DNA of 64,000 nt, taken from Leucobacter edaphi. GTDB taxonomy: Bacteria; Actinomycetota; Actinomycetes; Actinomycetales; Microbacteriaceae. Shown here one piece after another: positions 25,338 to 37,063 of the stretch. The first letter of the stretch is position 1; every line of letters begins with the position of its first letter. The notes under the pieces are model-generated. The model ran no database searches, was not told the DNA's origin, and saw only the letters and a program-made list of their open reading frames with translations. A program made the translations under genes and the position numbers. The stretch is taken from assembly GCF_016522535.1 (NCBI RefSeq), contig NZ_JAEHOI010000005.1, positions 62,001 through 126,000 of the forward strand, in the 5' to 3' direction.

Positions 25338-26630
25338 TCAGGCCCCGACGGTCGCGAGGAAGACGTCCCCGTGCCCGGTCAGCACGATGGGCTCACCGGC
25401 CGAGACGTAGAGGGACTGCCCGCGGCGGGCCGTCGCCACCTCCGCGAGCGCGGCGGACGGCCGCTCGATGCGGACGCGGCCGGAGACCACCACGAGCACG
25501 ATCGGCCGGTGCGCAGGCACGACCACCTCTTCCGCGGCGTCTCCTGGGCCGATCCTGCGCCACTCGTCCTGCTCGGGTTCGAGCAGGCGGGCGCGCATGA
25601 GCTGGAAGTCGGGAACGTCGGGACGCCAGGCGACGAGGCCGGGGGCGAGCACGATGGGGAAGAGCCGAGGCTCGGCGAGCTCGGTGGGCTCGACGACGCG
25701 GCACAGCTCGTCGATATCGACGTGCTTGCGCGTGAGCCCGGCGCGGAGGACGTTGTCCGACGCGGCCATCGCCTCGACGGCGACCCCGCCGAGGTAGGCG
25801 TGCAGCTGCCGCGGTCGCAGGTAGATCGCCTCGCCCGGAGCGAGGCGTACGACGTGGAGGAGCAGGGAGACGAGCAGCCCGGGATCCGCGGGGTGCGCGG
25901 CGACGAGCGCGCCGAGCGCGCGGGCGCGGTCCGCGTCCCAGTCGTCGCAGCCGTCCGCGATGGCGGCGGCGCGCTCGGGATCCCCGTCCCCGATCACGCG
26001 GCAGATTGCGGCGAGCGCCGCCGGCACGATCGGGTCCTTTCCGAAGGCCCAGCGCAGAAAGTCGAGGCGGCGCTCCGCCGGGTCTCCCCCGGCGAGGCGA
26101 TCGCCGCACGCCTCAATCGCGTCCGCCCCGGCCTCGTCGCCGGCGGCGCGCGCCGCGGCCGCGAGCCGCGTGAGATCGCGGCGCGCGTCGGAGACGTCAC
26201 GGAAGCCGCTCAGCGCCATCACCTCGCCGAGGGCGACGAGCAGTTCCGGCTTGTGGTTCTCGTCTCCGTAGTTGCGGCTCGGATCCTCGAGCGGGATCCC
26301 CGCCGCGTCCTCGGCCGCGTAGCCTGCGCGGGCCTGATCCCGATCCGGGTGCACCTGCAGGGACAGCGGCGCCCCGATCGCGAGCACTTTCAGGAGGAAC
26401 GGCAGCTGCCCGCCATCGACGCCCCACCGCTCCGGATCGCTCTCGATCAGGTCGATGAGGGTGCGCGGCGCCGACGTCGCCTTGGCCACGTGAGCCGGGC
26501 TGCCGGGGTGCGCGCCGAGCCAGAGCTCAGCCTGCGGCTCGCCGGTGGGCTCGATCCCGAGCATTTCGGGGAGCGCATCCCGCGATCCCCAGGCGTAGTC
26601 ACGCGGGGTGTTCTCGATGAAGATGAGCAC
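25338..26630 (-). CDS. manA: Mannose-6-phosphate isomerase, class I
   Basis: A zinc cupin that interconverts mannose-6-phosphate and fructose-6-phosphate; mannose-6-phosphate feeds GDP-mannose for wall glycans. 430 residues. Family features: MLIFIENTPRDYAWGS at the N-terminus, AELWLGAHP, LPFLLKVLAIGAPLSLQVHPDRDQA (zinc ligands in QVHPD), NYGDENHKPELLVAL (HKPE) and a C-terminal cupin half with PRQLHAYLGG. GTG 26630 is the start because GAGGAG precedes it; the open frame runs further but overlaps the divergent gene. Divergent from the O-antigen-ligase-like gene with only 61 bp between, which fits shared regulation with the glycan locus. Confidence 0.92.
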   Translation of the reverse strand: MLIFIENTPRDYAWGSRDALPEMLGIEPTGEPQAELWLGAHPGSPAHVAKATSAPRTLIDLIESDPERWGVDGGQLPFLLKVLAIGAPLSLQVHPDRDQARAGYAAEDAAGIPLEDPSRNYGDENHKPELLVALGEVMALSGFRDVSDARRDLTRLAAAARAAGDEAGADAIEACGDRLAGGDPAERRLDFLRWAFGKDPIVPAALAAICRVIGDGDPERAAAIADGCDDWDADRARALGALVAAHPADPGLLVSLLLHVVRLAPGEAIYLRPRQLHAYLGGVAVEAMAASDNVLRAGLTRKHVDIDELCRVVEPTELAEPRLFPIVLAPGLVAWRPDVPDFQLMRARLLEPEQDEWRRIGPGDAAEEVVVPAHRPIVLVVVSGRVRIERPSAALAEVATARRGQSLYVSAGEPIVLTGHGDVFLATVGA

Positions 26631-26678
26631 GTCTCTCCTCGCAAGTGCCGCGCGCTGCGTCCCGTCCAGGGCATGAAC

Positions 26679-26684
26679 TACCAT
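26679..26684 (+). promoter_or_regulatory. -10 box of the ligase-like gene
   Basis: TACCAT lies 7 nt before the ATG with no Shine-Dalgarno sequence. Same leaderless layout as others in the window. Confidence 0.35.
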
Positions 26685-26691
26685 ACCCACT

Positions 26692-28074
26692 ATGGCGGAG
26701 AGCAAGACCAGACTCGGGATCAGCGCGTTCGCGATCTGCGTCTTCCTCCTCACCCTCGGAGGCAACGCGGTCAGGAACCTCGTGGGCTGGCCCGGCTTCG
26801 TCGCGGCCGCGGTCCTCGCGACGGTGGTCGGGATCGTGATCTTCGTGCGCGAGAAGCCGGCTCGCTTCCGCTGGTACCGGCTGCCTGCGCCGATCTACTG
26901 GTTCCTCATCCTCGCGGTGCTGTCGATCACCTGGTCCCAGTACCGGCTGGAGAGCGTCCTCGGCGTGGTGGCGCAGCTCGCCACGACGCTGGTCGCCGTG
27001 GTGCTCGCGTTCGTGCTCACCTGGCACGAGGTGCTGCGCACCCTCGGGACGGCGCTGCGCTATCTGATCGGGCTCTCGCTGCTCTTCGAGCTGTTCGTCG
27101 CGATATTCGTGCGGCATCCCGTGCTGCAGAACTTCATCCCCGAGCCCGAGCCCGGCCAGAAGGTGTCGAAGCTGCTCTACTGGAGCCGTGATCTGCTGTT
27201 CTCCGGCGGACCGATCCAGGGGCTCCTCGCGAGCTCGATTCTGCTCGGCTTCGTGGCCCTCCTCGGCGCGATCGTGTTCGGGATCCAGCTCCGCGCCGGG
27301 CTCGTCCGCCCCCTCGCTGGCTGGTTCTGGCTGATCCTCGCCGCGATCACGCTGCTCCTGACGCGCGGGGCGACGAACGGGGTCGCCCTCGTCGCCGCGG
27401 CATGCGCGCTGGTGTTCGCGATCTGGGCCCGCAGGCTCGGGCAGGAGCGGCGCGTGCCGCTGTACGTGACGGGCGGGGTGCTGCTCGCCGGGGTCGCGGG
27501 CCTGCTGCTCTTCGCGCGCGACGTCCTCTTCGGCTTCCTCGGCAAGAGCGGGGACCTGACGGGACGCGTCGAGACCTGGGAGAAAGTGATCGAGCTCGCC
27601 CAGCAGCGGCCGTGGTTCGGCTGGGGCTGGGTGAGCTACTGGGCGCCGTGGGCCGAGCCGTTCGCGTCGCTCGACACGAAGGCCGGCATCCAGGTGATGA
27701 GCGCGCACAACGCCTGGCTCGACGTGTGGTTCCAGCTCGGGATCGTCGGCGTCCTCGCCTTCGCGCCGATCGTGGTGCTGACGCTCTGGCGCGTCTGGTT
27801 CCGCGCGGTCGATCCGCCCCGCCGCGGCTTCGGGCCTCCGCTCCCCTACGCGACGAGCGCGCTGTGGCCGTTCCTCGTGATGGTGGTGCTCGTGGTGCAG
27901 TCGTTCACCGAGAGCCGGCTGCTCATCGAGGGGAACTGGGTGCTGCTCATCCTCCTCGCCGTGAAGTCCCGCTTCGATTTTGCCCTGCCCTCCCTCGACG
28001 CCGAGCCCAGGCACATCCCGTGGAGGCAGGCGCCGATCGTGCACGAGACCGGCCAGACGGGACTCGTGCGGTGA
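26692..28074 (+). CDS. O-antigen ligase / polymerase-like membrane protein (Wzy_C family)
   Basis: A 460-residue integral membrane protein with about 11-12 helices. The diagnostic Wzy_C block begins at TGRVETWEKVIELAQQRPW and has FGWGWVSYW followed by SAHNAWLDVWFQLGIVGVLAFAPIV; the HN in the large extracytoplasmic loop matches the conserved catalytic His region of O-antigen ligases. In an actinobacterium it more probably polymerises or transfers a lipid-linked glycan to a wall acceptor. It is the first gene of the glycan locus, divergent from manA. Confidence 0.85.
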   Translation: MAESKTRLGISAFAICVFLLTLGGNAVRNLVGWPGFVAAAVLATVVGIVIFVREKPARFRWYRLPAPIYWFLILAVLSITWSQYRLESVLGVVAQLATTLVAVVLAFVLTWHEVLRTLGTALRYLIGLSLLFELFVAIFVRHPVLQNFIPEPEPGQKVSKLLYWSRDLLFSGGPIQGLLASSILLGFVALLGAIVFGIQLRAGLVRPLAGWFWLILAAITLLLTRGATNGVALVAAACALVFAIWARRLGQERRVPLYVTGGVLLAGVAGLLLFARDVLFGFLGKSGDLTGRVETWEKVIELAQQRPWFGWGWVSYWAPWAEPFASLDTKAGIQVMSAHNAWLDVWFQLGIVGVLAFAPIVVLTLWRVWFRAVDPPRRGFGPPLPYATSALWPFLVMVVLVVQSFTESRLLIEGNWVLLILLAVKSRFDFALPSLDAEPRHIPWRQAPIVHETGQTGLVR

Positions 28075-28093
28075 ACACGGGCGGAGCGGTCCC

Positions 28094-28453
28094 GTGCGCC
28101 TGAGCACCGATCGTCTGCAGCGGCTCCGCGAGGACGCCGAGCTGGAGCGCATGACCATGCTCGAGCACCGGGTCAGGAACGGGCAGGATCCCGCGACCGC
28201 GTACGCGGAGGTTCCCGAGATCGATGATCTCGTGGTGCGGGAGCTGCGGGACGAGCTGCTCGAGGAGCGCGGGAGGCTCGCCGAGTTCGGGCTCGCACGG
28301 CTCGCCGCGCGGGCGGGCGGCGAGGACGCTGAGGCGCACCGCCGGAACGCCGATCGGGTGGAGTTCGAACTGCTCAGGGAGATCGCTGAGTTCGCGCCGG
28401 GGCTCACGCAGGCCGTGTGGCGGGCGAGCGCCACGCTCCGCCCCGCCGAGTGA
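28094..28453 (+). CDS. Small helical hypothetical protein
   Basis: A 119-residue, highly charged, all-helical-looking protein (LQRLREDAELERMTMLEHR.., LRDELLEERGRLAEFGLARL..), possibly a coiled coil. No known domain seen. GTG start with GGAGCGG upstream, 19 bp after the ligase-like gene; could be its partner. The codon-position G+C pattern is that of a real gene, but the start is uncertain. Confidence 0.55.
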   Translation: MRLSTDRLQRLREDAELERMTMLEHRVRNGQDPATAYAEVPEIDDLVVRELRDELLEERGRLAEFGLARLAARAGGEDAEAHRRNADRVEFELLREIAEFAPGLTQAVWRASATLRPAE

Positions 28454-28459
28454 GGATCT

Positions 28460-28481
28460 GTTCACCCGACGTTTAGCTTCG
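28460..28481 (+). promoter_or_regulatory. PHO-box-like repeat pair upstream of glfT2
   Basis: GTTCACCCGAC (28460-28470) and GTTTAGCTTCG (28471-28481), contiguous 11-bp units. The -10 box TAGACT at 28576-28581 lies about 95 bp downstream, so the site would be an upstream (activating) one if it works. Confidence 0.35.
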
Positions 28482-28575
28482 GCTTTCCCGCTGATTGCGG
28501 CGAGACTTCCGAGCATTTTCAGGGCAGGCGCCCCGTTTGCGGGAACCTCCCCGCCTCGCTCCCAAGCCGCGCGGA

Positions 28576-28581
28576 TAGACT
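28576..28581 (+). promoter_or_regulatory. -10 box of glfT2
   Basis: TAGACT, 40 nt before the ATG, leaving a short leader. No convincing -35. Confidence 0.4.
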
Positions 28582-28621
28582 GGAAATCCGTGCTGTCACT
28601 CCCGGAAGAGGCCCTATCCCG

Positions 28622-30526
28622 ATGCCGACTACGCTGCAGACCGTCGTGTTCCCCGTCGCGAAGGATCCCGACGTCCTCCCGCTCTACGCGGATGCGGAAT
28701 CGTGGACAAAGTTCGGCCGCAGGGAAGTGCGCCTCTCGCAGAACGCGAGCGTCGACAACGTCCTCTCGCGCACGAGCGCGCGCGTCCGCGCCGGCCAGCG
28801 CGTCTCCTACGCCAGCTACTTCAACGCGTTCCCGGCGTCCTACTGGCAGCGCTGGACGGTGGTCGAGCGGGTCCGCCTGACCGTGCGCACGAGCGGGCCG
28901 GGCACCGTCATCGTCTACCGCTCCAACTCCGGCGGCACCCAGCAGCGCGTCGACTCCCAGCGCGTCACGGGCAGCGCCGTGTCCGAGTTCGACCTCCCGC
29001 TGAGCGCCTTCAGCGACGGCGGCTGGTACTGGTTCGACCTCATCGCGAGCACCGACGACCTCGTGCTCGAGAGCGGCGAGTGGTCCACGGAGGCCGAACC
29101 CGTGGTCGAGGGGCTCCTCAGCCTCGGCATGACCACCTACAACAAGCCCGACTACTGCGTCGCAACCCTCGAGAACATCGCGGGATCCCCCGAGCTGCTC
29201 GCCGGGATCGACCGCATCTTCCTCGTCGACCAGGGCACCCGCAAGGTGAGCGACGAGCCGGGGTACGCCGAGGTCGCGAAGCGGCTCGGCGAGAAGCTCG
29301 CCGTCATCGAGCAGGGCAACCTCGGCGGCTCCGGCGGCTTCTCCCGCTCCATGGCCGAAACCCTCGAGCGCGAAGACACCGACTTCCTCCTCCTCCTCGA
29401 CGACGACGTGGAGTTCGAGACGGAGAGCGCGCTCAGGGCCCTCCAGTTCGGCCGGTTCAGCCGCGAGCCCGTCCTCGTCGGCGGCCACATGTTCGACCTG
29501 CTCGACAAGCCCGTGCTGCACGCCTGGGCCGAGACCGTGCGACCGGATGTTTTCCTGTGGGGCCCCTCCTTCCACGAGCAGCACCGCCACGACTTCCGCG
29601 AGCAGAACCTGCGCCAGACCCCGTGGATGCACGCGCGCCTCGACGCCGACTACAACGGCTGGTGGATGTGCATGATCCCGAAGAAGGTCATCCAGGAGAT
29701 CGGCCTCTCCATTCCGGTGTTCATCAAGTGGGACGACGCCGAGTACGGCCTGCGCGCGAAGGACGCCGGTTTCCGCACCGTCTCGCTCCCCGGTGTCGCG
29801 CTCTGGCACGTGTCGTGGCTCGACAAGGACGACTCGCAGGACTGGCAGGCCTTCTTCCACACGCGCAACCGGATCGTGGCCGGCCTGCTGCACGCGAACC
29901 CCGCGGGCGGCGCCGGCATGCTCAAGCACATGCAGCGCCAGAACATCAAGATGCTGCTCAACATGCAGTACTACGCGGTGCAGCTCGCGGTCGAGGGCAT
30001 GGAGTCCGTTCTCGCCGGGCCGCGCGCGCTGCACCGCTCCATGCCGAAGGACATGCCGAACGCCCGCGCCACCGCGGCGGGCTTCCCCGAGACCCGCGTC
30101 TACAAGCCGGGCGACCTCGACACCCCCGTGTCGCGGAACGGCCGCGCCCTCCCGCACATCGGGGCGCAGGCGCGCCCGCTCACCGGCCTCCGGCTCGCCC
30201 TCTTCACGGCGCGCATGCTCCCGAAGGCCTGGCTCGACCGCTCGAATGAGGCGGACGCCGCACAGCCCGAGCTCGAGTACGCGAAGCGCGAAGCGAACTG
30301 GTGGAAGATCCCCCACCACCGCAGCGTGCTCGTGGGCGCGGCCGACGGCTCCGGCAAGATGTGGTACCGCCACGACAGCGCCAAGTTCCGCCGGCTCCTG
30401 CGCGAGTCGAACCGCCTCAACCGCAAGATCGCGAAGAACTGGGATCGACTGGTGGATGCCTACCGCGAGGCGATGCCCGAGTTCGTCTCGGTCGAGGAGT
30501 GGAAGAAGACGATCGAGGGGCGCTGA
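28622..30526 (+). CDS. glfT2: Galactofuranosyltransferase GlfT2
   Basis: A GT2 (GT-A) processive UDP-galactofuranosyltransferase of 634 residues that polymerises the galactan of the wall. The N-terminal beta-sandwich domain occupies about 1-155; the catalytic domain holds TTYNKPDYCVATLENI, NLGGSGGFSR (236-242), the metal-binding LLLLDDDVE (Asp260-262) and KWDDAEYGLRAKDAGFR with the catalytic-acid/base WDD and then LPGVALWHVSW. The C-terminal helical domain is complete (MLLNMQYYAVQLAVEGMES). Length agrees with mycobacterial GlfT2. It sits with glf and glfT1 in the same locus. Confidence 0.93.
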   Translation: MPTTLQTVVFPVAKDPDVLPLYADAESWTKFGRREVRLSQNASVDNVLSRTSARVRAGQRVSYASYFNAFPASYWQRWTVVERVRLTVRTSGPGTVIVYRSNSGGTQQRVDSQRVTGSAVSEFDLPLSAFSDGGWYWFDLIASTDDLVLESGEWSTEAEPVVEGLLSLGMTTYNKPDYCVATLENIAGSPELLAGIDRIFLVDQGTRKVSDEPGYAEVAKRLGEKLAVIEQGNLGGSGGFSRSMAETLEREDTDFLLLLDDDVEFETESALRALQFGRFSREPVLVGGHMFDLLDKPVLHAWAETVRPDVFLWGPSFHEQHRHDFREQNLRQTPWMHARLDADYNGWWMCMIPKKVIQEIGLSIPVFIKWDDAEYGLRAKDAGFRTVSLPGVALWHVSWLDKDDSQDWQAFFHTRNRIVAGLLHANPAGGAGMLKHMQRQNIKMLLNMQYYAVQLAVEGMESVLAGPRALHRSMPKDMPNARATAAGFPETRVYKPGDLDTPVSRNGRALPHIGAQARPLTGLRLALFTARMLPKAWLDRSNEADAAQPELEYAKREANWWKIPHHRSVLVGAADGSGKMWYRHDSAKFRRLLRESNRLNRKIAKNWDRLVDAYREAMPEFVSVEEWKKTIEGR

Positions 30527-30540
30527 CCGCCGCGCGCATC

Positions 30541-30595
30541 GGGCGCGCACTGGGCACGCACCGGGCGCCCACCGGTCGCGCACCGGACGCGCCCA
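30541..30595. repeat. Five 11-bp tandem repeats after glfT2
   Basis: Units: GGGCGCGCACT, GGGCACGCACC, GGGCGCCCACC, GGTCGCGCACC, GGACGCGCCCA, starting 15 bp after the glfT2 stop. All are 11 bp long, with consensus GGGCGCGCACC. Non-coding; the -10 box of the next gene is at 30609. Confidence 0.7.
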
Positions 30596-30608
30596 GCGCT
30601 CCCGGGGG

Positions 30609-30614
30609 TAGGCT
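30609..30614 (+). promoter_or_regulatory. -10 box of the acyltransferase gene
   Basis: TAGGCT, about 43 nt before the favoured start at 30657, in the gap after the 11-bp repeats. Confidence 0.4.
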
Positions 30615-30656
30615 GACCTGAGGTATTCGCCTCGATCACCCCCTCTGGAGGACCCC

Positions 30657-32891
30657 CTGAGCTCGCTCTCGGAAACGGCACAGCGGAGTGCCACGCGGGT
30701 GCCCTCCAAGAAGCGCGCGCTCCGCACCGACATCCAGGCGCTCCGCGCGATCGCCGTCGGCCTCGTGATCCTCAATCACCTCTGGCCGGAGCGCCTCACG
30801 GGCGGGTACGTCGGCGTCGACATCTTCTTCGTCATCTCCGGCTACCTGATCTCGGCGCACCTGCTCAGCGAGTTCACCCGCAACGGTCGCATCCGCTTCG
30901 CCACGTTCTACGCCCGCCGCGCCAAGCGGCTCCTCCCCGCGGCGCTGCTCGTCGCGTTCGTGTCCCTCGCTGGCGTGGTCCTGCTGATGCCGTCGGATCG
31001 CTGGGCGCGCACCGCCCAGGAGACCTTCGCGGCGAGCGCCTACTTCGAGAACTGGCTGCTCGCGGCCAATTCCGTCGATTACTCTGCGCAGGATCTCGAC
31101 GCGACGACGGTGCAGCACTACTGGTCGCTCTCCGTAGAGGAGCAGTTCTACCTGCTGTGGCCGCTCGCCCTCACGGGGCTCGTGCTCCTCGCGACCTGGC
31201 TCGTGCGACGGGGCGTCGGGCGCGGGCACGGCCCCGACGGGACCCGCACGACGAAGACGGTCCTCGCGGTCGGAATCGCGGCAATCGGGATCGCCTCATT
31301 CGCCTTCGCGGTGCTCCTCACCGCGGAGGAACGCTCGCTCGCCTACTTCCACACGCTCGCGCGGGTCTGGGAGTTCATGTCCGGCGCGCTTCTCGCGCTG
31401 CTCGCCCCGACGCTCGCCCGGCTCTTCGTGCGCTGGCCCGCGGTCGCGCCGTGGCGGGGCCTCGTCCACTGGCTCGGGCTCGGCGCAATTGCCTGGTCGG
31501 CCCTGCGCTTCGACGCGGAGACGCCGTTCCCCGGCCCGTGGGCCGTCGTTCCCGTGATCGCGACCGCCGCAATCATCGCGACGGGAGAGCAGGAGCCGCC
31601 CTGGTCGCCGCTGCGCCCGCTGCGCTGGCGGCCGATTCAGTACGGGGGCGATATCTCCTATTCCCTCTATCTGTGGCACTGGCCGCTCATCGTGCTCGCG
31701 CCGTTCGCGCTCGCGCGCGAGCTCGGCTTCCTCGACCGGGTGGCGATCATTCTCATCACGGTCGCGCTCGCGGCAGCGACGAAGCGCTACGTCGAGGATC
31801 CCGGTCGCTCGCGCCTCCTCGCATCGGCGAGGCCGCGGACGACGCTGCTCGTCACGGCAGGCACGATCCTCGTGGCGGGCGCCCTCGCCGCCACGACCGT
31901 GTTCGGCGCCGGCGTGATGCAGCAGCGCGAGGCCGACGACGCCGCGGCCTACGCATCGTCCGAGTGCTTCGGCGCCCAGTCGTTGAGCGCGAAGGGTCAG
32001 TGCGATCCCTTCATCCCCGCGGAGATCACGCCGCAGGGCGACCACAACTCACCGTGGGTCGTGCCGAAGGAGTGCGCCCACGCGGAACGCCAGATCATCG
32101 GGAACGGCAAGCCGTCCCTCTACGAGTGCGATTTCTCGCCCCGGGACAAGAACCCCGAGGACTCCCCGCTCATCTGGCTGGTCGGTGATTCCCACGCCGA
32201 TCACTGGAAAGCCGCAGTGTACGATCTCGCGCGCGGGAACGGCTGGCGCGTCAACGCGGTCATGCAGGGCGGGTGCCCCATCGTCGACACGCCCCGGGTC
32301 GAGTTCAAGGGACGCAAGGACAAGAACAGCAAGAAGGCCGACGAGTGCCGCCGCTGGAGCAACGAGGTGACCGAGCGCATCTCCGAAACGCACCCGGCCC
32401 TGATCCTCGTCTCCACATTCGGTTCGCAGGCCGTCCTCGACGACGGAACCGGCCGCCCGCAGCAGGAACAGTACGACACCGCGGTTCGCAAGCGCTTCGC
32501 CCAGTGGAAGCGCTCCGGCGCGAAGATCTCCGTGATCAGGGACATCCCCTACGCGAAGCGGGCGCTCGGGCCGGACTGCGTGGTGCGCGAGGGGAAGAAC
32601 GAGAGCGCCTGCACCGCCCCGCAGGAGCAGGTGCTCGCGCCGGATCCCGTCGCGGTCGCCGCCAAGCGCCTCAAGGACTCCCGGGTGAGCGTCACGGACC
32701 TCACGGACCGTTTCTGCCTCGACGGCCAGTGCCACGGCATCATCGGCGGCGTGCCCGTCTATTACGACGGCGACCACATGGCGCGGAGCTACTCGCAGTC
32801 GCTCGCGCCGGCCCTCGGCGAGGCTCTCTCGAAGGCGGCAGGCATGGAACTGGCGCCGCCCCGCAGCAGCGGGGCGACGCCAGTGAAGTGA
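30657..32891 (+). CDS. Membrane O-acyltransferase fused to SGNH domain (OafA/AT3-SGNH)
   Basis: An acyltransferase-3 protein that O-acetylates a glycan at the outer membrane face. N-terminal AT3 domain: TDIQALRAIAVGLVILNHLWP (RxxxRxxxxxxH type), GGYVGVDIFFVISGYLI, FYARRAKRLLPAAL and the SVEEQFYLLWPL block, about ten helices. The C-terminal extracytoplasmic SGNH hydrolase-like domain shows GDSHADHW (Ser nucleophile) and YYDGDHMARSY (DxxH). The GTG at 30699 gives 730 residues. A CTG at 30657 has GGAGGA 4 nt upstream, whereas the GTG has no ribosome site, so a rare CTG start with 14 more residues is preferred; this is inference. Confidence 0.88.
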   Translation: MSSLSETAQRSATRVPSKKRALRTDIQALRAIAVGLVILNHLWPERLTGGYVGVDIFFVISGYLISAHLLSEFTRNGRIRFATFYARRAKRLLPAALLVAFVSLAGVVLLMPSDRWARTAQETFAASAYFENWLLAANSVDYSAQDLDATTVQHYWSLSVEEQFYLLWPLALTGLVLLATWLVRRGVGRGHGPDGTRTTKTVLAVGIAAIGIASFAFAVLLTAEERSLAYFHTLARVWEFMSGALLALLAPTLARLFVRWPAVAPWRGLVHWLGLGAIAWSALRFDAETPFPGPWAVVPVIATAAIIATGEQEPPWSPLRPLRWRPIQYGGDISYSLYLWHWPLIVLAPFALARELGFLDRVAIILITVALAAATKRYVEDPGRSRLLASARPRTTLLVTAGTILVAGALAATTVFGAGVMQQREADDAAAYASSECFGAQSLSAKGQCDPFIPAEITPQGDHNSPWVVPKECAHAERQIIGNGKPSLYECDFSPRDKNPEDSPLIWLVGDSHADHWKAAVYDLARGNGWRVNAVMQGGCPIVDTPRVEFKGRKDKNSKKADECRRWSNEVTERISETHPALILVSTFGSQAVLDDGTGRPQQEQYDTAVRKRFAQWKRSGAKISVIRDIPYAKRALGPDCVVREGKNESACTAPQEQVLAPDPVAVAAKRLKDSRVSVTDLTDRFCLDGQCHGIIGGVPVYYDGDHMARSYSQSLAPALGEALSKAAGMELAPPRSSGATPVK

Positions 32892-32904
32892 CGGGCGGGA
32901 GCGG

Positions 32905-35975
<3,071 letters not shown>

Positions 35976-35989
35976 GAACCGAAGCCCAC

Positions 35990-36967
35990 ATGTCGAATTC
36001 CAGCGCCCGAAATCCCAAGTTCCTGTCGGCGCTTCCGCAGGACGCACGCGTCGCGGCAGTCGTCGTCACCTACAACCGGCTGCCGAAGCTGCCGCACACG
36101 CTCGAGACCGTGCTCGCTCAGACGCACGCTCCCGAGTGGGTCGTCGTGGTCAACAACAACTCCACCGACGGAACCCAGGAGTATCTCGACGGGCTCGACA
36201 ACGAGAAACTCGTGATCCTGCACCTGGACGAGAACCTCGGCGGCGCGGGAGGCTTCGAGCACGGCATGGCGCACGGCGTCAATCTCGGCGCCGACTTCGT
36301 CTGGATCATGGACGACGACTGCTACCCGGAGCCCGAAGCGCTCGAGATCCTGCTCGATCAGCGCGAGCGCACCTCCGAGGCGCTGGACCGCGACGTCCCG
36401 TTCGCGTGCTCCCTCGTGAAGTTCATCGACGGATCGCTCTGCGAGATGAACAACCCGATCACCACGTGGGACTGGCCGCGCGCCTACCTCACGGGCATGA
36501 ACTCGATGCTGATCGTCGAGTGCACCTTCGTCTCCGTCCTCGTGCCCCGGTGGGCGATCGAGAAGGAGGGCCTGCCGCTCGGCGAGTACTTCATCTGGTT
36601 CGACGACAAGGAATTCACGAAGCGCCTCACGCGCGCCTTCGGGCCCGGCATCATCTCGATGGACAGCGTGGTCGTGCACGACATGGGCGTCAACGCCGGC
36701 GTCAATTACCGCCAGGTCGACGAGAGCAACATCTGGAAGTTCGAGAAGGGCACCCGCAACCAGGCGTCCTACCGGCTCCGCTTCGAGGGTCGCGTGGCCT
36801 ACCTCATGTACTTCCGCCGCGTCTTCCTCCAGATGCGCGAGGGCCGGGTCGCGAAGCCGATCAAGAAGCGCATGTACCGCGCGCTCAGGACCGCGCGGAA
36901 GTTCAACCCGAAGCCCCGCTTCCCGAAGGACGCGAAGTACTCGCGGCTCGGGACGACCCGCGTCTGA
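35990..36967 (+). CDS. glfT1: GlfT1-like galactofuranosyltransferase (GT2)
   Basis: A GT2 enzyme of 325 residues (from ATG 35990) that most likely adds the first galactofuranosyl units to the linkage lipid before GlfT2. Motifs: AVVVTYNRLPKL, NNNSTDGT, HLDENLGGAGGFEHG (family-typical NxGGAGG), metal-binding WIMDDDCYPEPEAL (Asp108-110) and EYFIWFDDKEFTKRL (catalytic WFDD). A TTG at 35972 overlapping the upstream stop (TTGA) would add six residues; neither has a strong ribosome site. In the operon after the LicD fusion gene and ended by the terminator at 37011. Confidence 0.85.
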   Translation: MSNSSARNPKFLSALPQDARVAAVVVTYNRLPKLPHTLETVLAQTHAPEWVVVVNNNSTDGTQEYLDGLDNEKLVILHLDENLGGAGGFEHGMAHGVNLGADFVWIMDDDCYPEPEALEILLDQRERTSEALDRDVPFACSLVKFIDGSLCEMNNPITTWDWPRAYLTGMNSMLIVECTFVSVLVPRWAIEKEGLPLGEYFIWFDDKEFTKRLTRAFGPGIISMDSVVVHDMGVNAGVNYRQVDESNIWKFEKGTRNQASYRLRFEGRVAYLMYFRRVFLQMREGRVAKPIKKRMYRALRTARKFNPKPRFPKDAKYSRLGTTRV

Positions 36968-37010
36968 TTCGCGAGCCGCGCGTCAGGCCGCGACCGCGTC
37001 CCGAACAGCA

Positions 37011-37045
37011 GAAAGGCCCTGATCCGCGTCGGATCGGGGCCTTTC
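37011..37045. terminator. Bidirectional terminator between glfT1 and the dehydrogenase
   Basis: A 15-bp stem (GAAAGGCCCTGATCC / GGATCGGGGCCTTTC, one G-T pair) with a GCGTC loop, between convergent genes. Confidence 0.88.
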
Positions 37046-37063
37046 TGCGTACCGGGCTGGCGG

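Noticed and set aside
27947-30775. Open frame of 942 codons on the minus strand
   Set aside because: Antisense to glfT2, whose plus-strand protein has intact GT2 motifs. The minus-strand product is Arg/Val/Glu-rich with no recognisable domain.
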